From positions 1 through 64,000 of the forward strand of contig NZ_VWXI01000012.1 in NCBI RefSeq assembly GCF_011752525.1: a stretch of DNA of 64,000 nt, read 5' to 3'. This DNA comes from Pantoea sp. Cy-639 (lineage in GTDB: Bacteria; Pseudomonadota; Gammaproteobacteria; Pseudomonadales; Pseudomonadaceae). The notes under the pieces were generated by a model. It made no database searches, was not told where the DNA came from, and saw only the letters and a list, made by a program, of their open reading frames with translations. The position numbers were made by a program, and so were the translations under genes. Every line of letters begins with the position of its first letter. The stretch's first letter is position 1. Below, piece after piece: positions 57,040 to 64,000 of this stretch.

Positions 57040-57795
57040 ATCGAGCGCCGCCCGCGCGGCGCATCGCAGGCTGACGCCTGCTCCCACAAGCGCCTAAGAC
57101 CTGCACCAGAGCAAACGACGCATCGCAGGCTAGCGCCTGCTCCCACAAGCGTCTAAGACCTGCACCAGAGCAAACGACGCATCGCAGGCTGGCGCCTGCT
57201 CCCACAAGCGTCTAAGACCTGCACCAGGGCAAACGACGCATCGCAGGCTAGCGCCTGCTCCCACAAGCGTCTAAGACCTGCACCAGGGCAAACGACGCAT
57301 CGCAGGCTGGCGCCTGCTCCCACAAGCGTCTAAGACCTGCACCAGAGCAAACGACGCATCGCAGGCTAGCGCCTGCTCCCACAAGCGTCTAAGACCTGCA
57401 CCAGGGCAAACGACGCATCGCAGGCTGGCGCCTGCTCCCACAAGCGTCTAAGACCTGCACCAGGGCAAACGACGCATCGCAGGCTAGCGCCTGCTCCCAC
57501 AAGCGTCTAAGAACCTGCACCAGGGCAAACGACGCATCGTAGGCTGGCGCCTGCTCCCACAAGCGTCTAAGACCTGCACCAGAGCAAACGACGCATCGCA
57601 GGCTGGCGCCTGCTCCCACAAGCGTCTAAGACCTGCACCAGGGCAAACGACGCATCGCAGGCTGGCGCCTGCTCCCACAAGCGTCTAAGACCTGCACCAG
57701 GGCAGGCGCCGATAATCCCAAAGGAGTAATTGGCCCGAAACAGATGTGGGAGCAGGCGCCAGCCTGCGATGCGCCGCGCGGGCGGCGCTCGATCT
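57040..57795. repeat. 59-bp tandem REP array bounded by a 50-bp inverted repeat
   Basis: Eleven tandem units of 59 bases (one of 60) run from 57061 to about 57704. Each carries the REP-like hairpin GCAGGC-TNGC-GCCTGC followed by TCCCACAAG and a constant part containing AAGACCTGCACCAG and GCAAACGACGCATC. Units differ mainly at two sites (TAGC/TGGC loop and AGAG/AGGG). The array lies between inverted 50-bp sequences, 57040-57089 and 57746-57795, that match at 49 of 50 positions and contain the GCGCCGCCCGCGCGGCGC palindrome. Confidence 0.95.
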
Positions 57796-58187
57796 CATAA
57801 GCGCCACCCCTCTCCCGGCGAACACCCACAGCCCCCCCAGGACGAACGGCCAGCAAAAAGTGACCACCAGGTCACTAAATGCCGCGACGTCTCCTACACT
57901 CCAGATTCGGCCCGCAATTTGCTCGGAAAAAGCGGCGTAAAAAAGTCGAACTTTCCGAAACACGGGCGGGTCATGAACTAAGTAGGCCATTGCCAAGAGA
58001 CACCCTCTCGCTCGGCCCGCCCACCCCAACCAGTCCAAACGCCTATAGGCCGGAGAGCCAGGCGTACAGTGCCTGCGCGCACACAAATGGGGCAAGGAAC
58101 GCACTACGAAGATGCACAACCGGACACAGAGAGAACCAGAACGAGCCAACGCAAAGCACCCCGCCAACACAAGGGACGGAGAGACGT
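57796..58187. other. Upstream region of the glycogen/trehalose operon
   Basis: 392 bases after the REP array. There is an A-rich patch at 57930-57960 and purine-rich sequence before GGAGAG and the ATG of glgA. It should contain the operon promoter, but I see no convincing -35/-10 pair. The open frame of glgA extends back through this stretch without family resemblance. Confidence 0.4.
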
Positions 58188-59747
58188 ATGATCAGTGCCG
58201 CTGTCGAACCTCACGCAGAGTCATTCAACCCGGATAACCGCAAGCCGCTGCAGACGCCGCTCCCCCCGACAGCCAAGGCACCCGGTACCCAGCACCAGCA
58301 CAATCCGAACAGGCGCAAGATCCTGTTCGTCACTGCGGAAATCGCCGACCTGGTCAAGACCGGCGGCCTGGGCGACGTCTCCGCGGCCCTGCCCCGTGCC
58401 CTGGGCCACCTGCATGACGTGCGGGTGCTGATCCCCGGCTACCGCCAGGTGATCGAAAGCGACAACCCGATCCATATCGTCGGCGAGCTTGGCGGCCATG
58501 CCGCGCTGCCACCCTGCCGGATCGGTCGCATGGACCTGGCCGACGGCCTGGTGATCTACGTGCTGATCTGCCCCGAGCTGTACCAGCGCGACGGTACCCC
58601 CTACGGCGCCAACAACGGCCGCGACTGGCCGGACAACCACATCCGCTTCGCCCGCCTGGGCCTGGCCGCGGCAGAAATCGCCGCCGGCGAAGGCATGGCC
58701 CACTGGCGCCCGGACCTGGTCCACGCCCATGACTGGCCGGCCGGCCTGGCCCCGGCCTACATGCACTGGCGCGGCCTGCGCACACCGACCCTGTTCACCA
58801 TCCACAACCTCGCCTACCAGGGCGTCTGCAGCCGCGGCTGCAGTCCGGAACTGGCGATCCCCGACCATGCCATGCAACAGGAAGGCATGGAGTTCTACGG
58901 CAAGCTGTCGTTCCTCAAGGCCGGCCTGGCCTATGCCAGCCACATCACCACGGTCAGCGCCACCTACGCCCGCGAGATCACCACCCCCGAATTCGGCTGC
59001 GGCCTCGACGGTTTCCTCGCCAGCAAGGCCCAGCAAGGACTGCTCGGCGGCATCCCCAACGGCATCGACGAAAGCTGGGACGCGGCCACCGACCGCCACC
59101 TCATGCACAACTTCAGCCTCAACGACTGGGCAGGCAAGGCGCGCAACACCCAACAGGTGCGCGAGCTGTTCGGCCTGGACGCCAGCACAGGCCCGCTGTT
59201 CGCCGTGGTCTCGCGCCTGGTCTACCAGAAAGGCCTCGACCTCACCCTGGGCGTGGCGGACGACATCGTCGCGCAAGGTGGCCAGATCGCCATCATCGGC
59301 CGTGGCGAGCCTGAGGAGGAGCAGGCCATGCGCGAGCTGGCCCTGCGTCATCCGGGCCGCATCGGCGTGCGCATCGGCTTCGATGAAACCGACGCGCGGC
59401 GCATGTTCGCAGGCTCCGACTTCCTGCTCATGCCCTCGCGCTACGAGCCCTGCGGCCTGAGCCAGATGTACGCCCAGCGCTTCGGTTCGCTGCCGGTGGC
59501 GCGCAACACCGGAGGCCTGGCCGACACCATCGAGAATGGCGTCACCGGTTTCCTGTTCGACCACTCGACACTGCAGAGCTACCGCGAGGCGCTGCGCCGG
59601 GCCTTCTATGTCTATGGCAAGAAAGACCTGCTCAATGCCATGCGTTGCCTGTCGATGACCCAGCCCTTCAACTGGTGCCAGGCGGTGGAGCCTTACGCCC
59701 GGCTGTACGAGGACCTGGTCCATCAGGCGCGACTGACCCACTGCTGA
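58188..59747 (+). CDS. glgA: Glycogen synthase
   Basis: A 519-residue GT5 enzyme. The ADP-glucose binding motif KTGGLGDV is at 57-64, after an unusual ~40-residue hydrophilic N-terminal extension. HAHDWPAGLAPAYM, FTIHNLAYQG and the C-terminal PSRYEPCGLSQMYAQRFGSLPVARNTGGLADT confirm the family. It extends alpha-1,4-glucan from ADP-glucose. ATG 58188 has GGAG six bases upstream. It is the first gene of an operon with treZ, malQ and treY, where glycogen is both a store and a source of trehalose. Confidence 0.95.
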   Translation: MISAAVEPHAESFNPDNRKPLQTPLPPTAKAPGTQHQHNPNRRKILFVTAEIADLVKTGGLGDVSAALPRALGHLHDVRVLIPGYRQVIESDNPIHIVGELGGHAALPPCRIGRMDLADGLVIYVLICPELYQRDGTPYGANNGRDWPDNHIRFARLGLAAAEIAAGEGMAHWRPDLVHAHDWPAGLAPAYMHWRGLRTPTLFTIHNLAYQGVCSRGCSPELAIPDHAMQQEGMEFYGKLSFLKAGLAYASHITTVSATYAREITTPEFGCGLDGFLASKAQQGLLGGIPNGIDESWDAATDRHLMHNFSLNDWAGKARNTQQVRELFGLDASTGPLFAVVSRLVYQKGLDLTLGVADDIVAQGGQIAIIGRGEPEEEQAMRELALRHPGRIGVRIGFDETDARRMFAGSDFLLMPSRYEPCGLSQMYAQRFGSLPVARNTGGLADTIENGVTGFLFDHSTLQSYREALRRAFYVYGKKDLLNAMRCLSMTQPFNWCQAVEPYARLYEDLVHQARLTHC

Positions 59748-59761
59748 GCGGGGAACCGAAG

Positions 59762-61504
59762 ATGCACAGGCATGGCGCACAACCGCTGGACGCCACGTCG
59801 GCGCGCTTCGCCCTCTGGGCCCCGGATGCGCGCAGCGTGAGCGTGGAAGTCGAACAGCAACCGGCAGTCCGGCTACAGCCTCAGGAAGGCGGCTGGCATA
59901 GCGGTGTCGCCCCCTGCCAGACGGGTGAGCGCTACCACTTCTGCATCGATGACGCACTGCGCGTGGCCGATCCTGCTTCGCGCTACCAACCCGAAGGCGT
60001 GCAGGGCCCCAGTGAACTGGTGGATACCAGCGCCTACCCGTGGCGGCATGCCTGGCAGGGGCGGCCATGGCACGAAGCGGTGATCCAGGAGTTGCACGTG
60101 GGCCTGCTCGACGGTTACAGCGGCGTGTGCAAGGTGCTGCCGCGCCTGGCCGGGCTGGGCATCAGCGCCATCGAACTGATGCCATTGGGGCAGTTCTCCG
60201 GCGAGCGCAACTGGGGCTACGACGGTGTGCTGCCATTCGCCCCGCAGCACAGCTACGGCACGCCGCAGGCCTTGTGCGAACTGGTCGACGAGGCCCATGG
60301 GCAGGGCCTGATGGTGCTGGTGGACGTGGTCTACAACCACTTCGGTCCGGACGGCAACTCCCTGCCGCGTTATGCCAGCCCGTTCTTTCGCAACGATCGC
60401 CAGACCCCCTGGGGCGCCGCCATCGACTTTCGCCGCGCCGAGGTGCGCGAGTACTTCATCCAGAACGCCCTTATGTGGCTGTGCGACTACCGTTGCGACG
60501 GCCTGCGCCTGGACGCGGTGCACGCCATCGACCAGCCGGACTTTCTCGTCGAACTGGCCCGCCGGGTACGCGCTGCGGTCGAGCCGGGGCGGCAGGTCTG
60601 GCTGGTATTGGAGAACGAGCACAACCAGGCCACGCTGCTGGAGCAAGGCTTCGACGCACAGTGGAACGACGACGGCCACAATGCGCTGCACGTGCTGCTG
60701 ACCGGTGAGACCGAAGGCTATTACACGGACTACCGCGAGCGCCCCATCGACAAGCTGGCACGCTGCCTGGCGCAAGGCTTCGTGTTCCAGGGCCAGGCCG
60801 ACCGCCACGGCACGCCACGCGGCCAGCCCAGCGGCCACCTGCCACCCAGCGCCTTCGTGCTGTTCCTGCAGAACCACGACCAGATCGGCAACCGCGCCCT
60901 GGGCGAGCGCCTCTCCCGCCTGTGCCCGCCAGCGGCGCTGAAGGCCGCCACCGGCCTGTTGCTGCTGGCACCGATGATCCCGCTGTTGTTCATGGGTGAC
61001 GATGATGGCTGCCGCAAGCCATTCCTGTTCTTCACCGACTTCCACGACAACCTGGCCGATGCGGTGCGCGAAGGACGCCGCGGCGAGTTCGCCCACTTCG
61101 ACGCCTTCGCCGCCCCCGACAAGCGCGAGCAGATCCCCGACCCCAACGCCGCGGCCACCTTCGAGACCTCGAGGCCCCAACACAAGGACGTGCTGGCCGG
61201 CTGGCACGGCTTGTACCAGCACCTGCTCGACCTGCGCCAGCGCCAGGTGATCCCGCAACTGCCCGGCACCCGCGCCCTGGGCGCCGAGGCCATCGGCGAC
61301 AAGGCCCTGACCGCGCGCTGGCGCCTGGGCGACGGCAGTGAGCTGCGCATCGACCTCAATCTCGGCGAGCACCCCCAGTCCGTCGCCCTGCCCGCTCTCA
61401 CGCGCCGCCTGTACGACAGCAGCGACAGCGCCCACCCCGACTCGGTCCTGGCCGCCCACAGCTGCGTGGTCAGCCGGCTGCCCCCCGAACAGGAGCCGTC
61501 ATGA
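59762..61504 (+). CDS. treZ: Maltooligosyltrehalose trehalohydrolase
   Basis: A 580-residue GH13 enzyme: an N-terminal carbohydrate-binding fold (RFALWAPDARSVSVEV), then the barrel with VDVVYNHFGPDGN, the nucleophile in GLRLDAVHAI, the acid/base in WLVLENEHNQ and the third Asp in FLQNHDQIGN. It releases trehalose from maltooligosyltrehalose made by TreY. ATG 59762 follows GGGGAA; 14 bases separate it from glgA. The stop overlaps the start of malQ by four bases. Confidence 0.95.
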   Translation: MHRHGAQPLDATSARFALWAPDARSVSVEVEQQPAVRLQPQEGGWHSGVAPCQTGERYHFCIDDALRVADPASRYQPEGVQGPSELVDTSAYPWRHAWQGRPWHEAVIQELHVGLLDGYSGVCKVLPRLAGLGISAIELMPLGQFSGERNWGYDGVLPFAPQHSYGTPQALCELVDEAHGQGLMVLVDVVYNHFGPDGNSLPRYASPFFRNDRQTPWGAAIDFRRAEVREYFIQNALMWLCDYRCDGLRLDAVHAIDQPDFLVELARRVRAAVEPGRQVWLVLENEHNQATLLEQGFDAQWNDDGHNALHVLLTGETEGYYTDYRERPIDKLARCLAQGFVFQGQADRHGTPRGQPSGHLPPSAFVLFLQNHDQIGNRALGERLSRLCPPAALKAATGLLLLAPMIPLLFMGDDDGCRKPFLFFTDFHDNLADAVREGRRGEFAHFDAFAAPDKREQIPDPNAAATFETSRPQHKDVLAGWHGLYQHLLDLRQRQVIPQLPGTRALGAEAIGDKALTARWRLGDGSELRIDLNLGEHPQSVALPALTRRLYDSSDSAHPDSVLAAHSCVVSRLPPEQEPS

Positions 61505-63570
61505 GCGAACAGCCCTTGCACCGCTTGGCCGCCCGGATTGGCCTGGCCCGCGACTGGATCGACGCCAGCAACCGTCCCCAGCAGGTCAGCGACAGCGTGC
61601 TGCGCCAGGTGCTCGCCGGCCTTGGCCATCCCGCCGAGAACGACACCGCCATCGCCAGCAGCCTGCAGGCCGTCGAGCAGGCCGAGGACAGCGAGCACTT
61701 GCCTGCGCTGCTGACCGTCGACCTCGGCCAGCCACTGGACCTGCGTCGCTATTTCAACGCTGGCGCCCAAGCCCGCTGCATGCTGGAAGACGGCGCCGAG
61801 TGCCTGTTGACCCTGGATGAACACGCCAACCTGCCGGGCGAGCTGCCCCTGGGCTATCACCGCCTGGACATCGACGGGCGCCGGCTCAGCGTGGCCGTGG
61901 CTCCACCCCGCTGCCACGCGCTGCAGGACCTGGTCGAACAGCCGCCACCACGTTGCTGGGGCCTCTCGGTACAGCTGTACAGCCTGCGCCGCCCCGGCGA
62001 CGGCGGCTACGGTGACTGCCTGGCCCTGGAGCAACTGGCGCGCAGCGCCGCCGAGCGCGGCGCCGATGCCCTGGCGATCAGCCCGATCCATGCCCTGTCG
62101 GCCTTCGGTCAGCAGCACTACAGCCCCTACTCGCCGTCCAGCCGACTGCGACTCAACGTGCTCTATGCCAGCCCTGAGGCCGTGCTTGGTGAGCGCGCGG
62201 TGCGCATGGCCATCGAGACCTGCGACCTGGCGCTGCCCCTGGAGCAACTGGAGCAGCAAGCGCTGGTGGACTGGCCAGGCGCCGCCGCCGCCCACCGGCG
62301 CCTGCTCGAAGCGCTGTACCACGACTTCCGCCACAGCCCACATCCCCTACGCGATGACTTCGACAGCTTTCGCGCGGCGGGTGGCGAGCCACTGGAGCAC
62401 CACTGCCGCTTCGAGATGCTGCAAGCCGAAGCGCTGGGCAACGGCCTGGGTGCCGACTGGCGCCACTGGCCGCCCGCCTGGCGCGACCCGTGCCACCCCG
62501 AGGTGCAAGCCTTGGCCAACGCCTATCCAGACCGCGTGGAATTCCACGCCTTCTGCCAGTGGCTGTGCGAACGCAGCCTGCAGCGGGCCCAAGATGCCGC
62601 GCGCGGCAGCGGCATGGCGATCGGCCTGATCGCCGACCTGGCGGTCGGTGCCGACGGCGCCGGCAGCCAGGCCTGGAGCCGCCAGGACGAGTTGCTGGCC
62701 GGGCTCAAGGTCGGCGCGCCGCCCGACATCCTCAACCGCGCCGGGCAGGACTGGGGAATCTGCGCCTTCTCGCCAGAGGGCCTGCGGCGCAATGGCTACC
62801 GCGCCTTCATCGAGATGCTGCGGGCCAACCTGGCCCATGCCGGCGGCCTGCGCATCGACCATGTGATGGGCCTGCGCCGCCTGTGGCTGATCCCGCAGGG
62901 CTGCAAGCCCAGCGAAGGCGCCTACCTGGACTACCCGCTGGACGACCTGCTGCGCCTGCTGGCCCTGGAGTCAGCCCGGCACCAGGCGATCATTCTCGGC
63001 GAGGATCTCGGCACCGTGCCCGAGGGCCTGCGTGAACGCCTGGCCGCCAAGGCGGTGCTGGGCATGCGCGTGTTGCCGTTCGAGCAGCCATCACCCGGCC
63101 ACTTCACGCCGATCCTGGACTGGCCGGACAACGCCCTGGCCACCACCGGCACCCACGACCTGGCACCGCTGGCCGGCTGGCTGATCGGCCGCGATATCGA
63201 CTGGAGCCATCGCCTGCAACTGGTCGACACCGCCGCCGAGCTGCACTGGCGCCACACCCGGGCACTGGAGCGCGCGGGCCTGCGCCGCACCCTGGAGCTG
63301 AACTACGGCCCGCAGGCCGACGACCGCGCGCTGCTCGATGCGGCGATCCGCTATGTCGGGCATACCCGCGCGCCGCTGGTGCTGGTACCGCTGGAGGATC
63401 TGCTGGGCTGCGACGAACAAGCCAACCTGCCCGGCACCACCAGCGGCCATCCCAACTGGCGGCGGCGCTTCAAGGCCCAGGTCGGCGAGCTGCTCGACGA
63501 CGAGGACGCGGCGCGGCGCCTGGAACTGCTGGCCCAGGCCCGCGAGCAGGCCTGGGAGCGTGACCGATGA
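61501..63570 (+). CDS. malQ: 4-alpha-glucanotransferase (amylomaltase)
   Basis: A 689-residue GH77 enzyme with an additional N-terminal domain (~1-140) as in longer bacterial MalQ. Catalytic blocks include RIDHVMGLRRLWLIP (nucleophile Asp), IILGEDLGTVPEGLRERL (acid/base Glu) and TTGTHDLAPLAGW. It moves glucan chains between maltodextrins and keeps chain lengths fit for TreY and glycogen. It overlaps treZ before it and treY after it by four bases each. Confidence 0.94.
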   Translation: MSEQPLHRLAARIGLARDWIDASNRPQQVSDSVLRQVLAGLGHPAENDTAIASSLQAVEQAEDSEHLPALLTVDLGQPLDLRRYFNAGAQARCMLEDGAECLLTLDEHANLPGELPLGYHRLDIDGRRLSVAVAPPRCHALQDLVEQPPPRCWGLSVQLYSLRRPGDGGYGDCLALEQLARSAAERGADALAISPIHALSAFGQQHYSPYSPSSRLRLNVLYASPEAVLGERAVRMAIETCDLALPLEQLEQQALVDWPGAAAAHRRLLEALYHDFRHSPHPLRDDFDSFRAAGGEPLEHHCRFEMLQAEALGNGLGADWRHWPPAWRDPCHPEVQALANAYPDRVEFHAFCQWLCERSLQRAQDAARGSGMAIGLIADLAVGADGAGSQAWSRQDELLAGLKVGAPPDILNRAGQDWGICAFSPEGLRRNGYRAFIEMLRANLAHAGGLRIDHVMGLRRLWLIPQGCKPSEGAYLDYPLDDLLRLLALESARHQAIILGEDLGTVPEGLRERLAAKAVLGMRVLPFEQPSPGHFTPILDWPDNALATTGTHDLAPLAGWLIGRDIDWSHRLQLVDTAAELHWRHTRALERAGLRRTLELNYGPQADDRALLDAAIRYVGHTRAPLVLVPLEDLLGCDEQANLPGTTSGHPNWRRRFKAQVGELLDDEDAARRLELLAQAREQAWERDR

Positions 63571-64000
63571 AGCCGTTGACCGCGACCTTGCGCCTGCAAC
63601 TGCACAGTGATTTCACCCTCGACCACGCGGCAGCGCTGGTACCTTACTTCGCCCGCCTGGGCATCAGCCATGTCTATGCCTCGCCGATCCTCACTGCCCG
63701 CGCCGGCTCGCGCCATGGCTACGACGTGGTCGACCCGACCCGGGTCAACCCCGAACTTGGCGGCGAAGCGGCCTTGGAACGGCTGGTGGCCGCTTTGCGC
63801 CAGCACGGCATGGGGCTGATCCTCGACACCGTGTCCAACCACATGGCCGTGGGCGGTGCCGACAACCCCTGGTGGCAGAGCCTGCTGGCCTGGGGACGAC
63901 GCAGCCCCTACGCCGAGTTCTTCGATATCCAGTGGCACTCCAGCGACCCGCTGCTGGCCGGCCAGTTGCTGCTGCCATTCCTGGGCTGCGACTATGGCGT
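63567..64000 (+). CDS. treY: Maltooligosyltrehalose synthase (partial, runs off the window)
   Basis: From ATG 63567 the frame stays open to the window end (144 residues seen). The start TATLRLQLHSDFTLDHAAALVPYFARLGISHVYASPILTARAGSRHGYDVVDP in pieces is the GH13 TreY N-terminus, and LILDTVSNHMAVGGADNPWW contains conserved region I. TreY turns the reducing-end maltose linkage into trehalose, the substrate of TreZ. The start overlaps the malQ stop by four bases. About four fifths of the protein lies outside the window. Confidence 0.93.
   Translation, partial: MKPLTATLRLQLHSDFTLDHAAALVPYFARLGISHVYASPILTARAGSRHGYDVVDPTRVNPELGGEAALERLVAALRQHGMGLILDTVSNHMAVGGADNPWWQSLLAWGRRSPYAEFFDIQWHSSDPLLAGQLLLPFLGCDYG

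Noticed and set aside
57061..57704. Possible CRISPR array
   Set aside because: The repeats are directly contiguous with no unique spacers, the unit contains a REP hairpin, and no cas genes are near.
57389..57856. Several open frames on the minus strand with repeated MGAGASLRC peptides
   Set aside because: They are translations of the 59-bp repeat, whose period is not a multiple of three, so the frame rotates. No ribosome binding site or conserved product.

Overview
The window reads as a chromosome segment of a fluorescent Pseudomonas of the P. putida group. This rests on remembered family content: DUF3077/DUF6124, DUF1654, DUF1737 and DUF1348 proteins, putida-type REP sequences, the thrS-infC-rpmI-rplT-pheST-ihfA-merR cluster, and a glgA-treZ-malQ-treY operon. 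No database search was possible. Most of the window is GC-rich, tightly packed core or flexible-core sequence. Two stretches are visibly more AT-rich and look like accessory DNA: roughly 0.2-1.7 kb and 5.5-12.5 kb.

Layout. 1-5.5 kb: the end of a chemotaxis receptor, an orphan Hcp with a small AT-rich membrane protein, a large YaaW-like (UPF0174) protein, a secreted protein plus lipoprotein pair, and two small DUF3077/DUF6124 genes. 5.5-12.5 kb: a defence island on the 3' side of a tRNA-Pro(GGG) gene. It holds an McrA-like SRA-HNH nuclease, an unrecognised two-gene operon (all-helical protein plus a protein with a PD-(D/E)XK-like N-terminus), and an Mrr-type nuclease with an unrecognised N-terminal half. 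Diverged copies of one short intergenic repeat lie at the module boundaries. 12.5-20 kb: the translation cluster on the minus strand, with infC apparently starting at AUU. 20-32 kb: a cold-shock protein, a protease-inhibitor lipoprotein, a complete ribose operon (rbsBAC-R-K-D) ending in a signal-peptide-bearing nucleoside hydrolase, periplasmic glutaminase-asparaginase, and a LexA-box-preceded DUF1654-endonuclease I pair.

32-50 kb: small enzymes and regulators, two tRNA-Val(GAC) genes, PuuB-like oxidase, an AraC/GyrI regulator, aldo-keto reductase, an APH-family kinase, an amidohydrolase, ProP-like transporter, a three-subunit molybdenum hydroxylase with cytochrome c (IorA/IorB type), GlpT and a HigBA module. 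50-64 kb: a GH15 enzyme, a stand-alone KAS III-like synthase, zwf-gnd, a 59-bp REP-based tandem array bounded by a 50-bp inverted repeat, and the glycogen/trehalose operon, cut by the window end inside treY.

The candidate for something undescribed is the two-gene operon at 7497-10921, judged by its coupling, nuclease-like motif, composition and defence neighbours. The runner-up is the structured 59-bp tandem REP array at 57040-57795.
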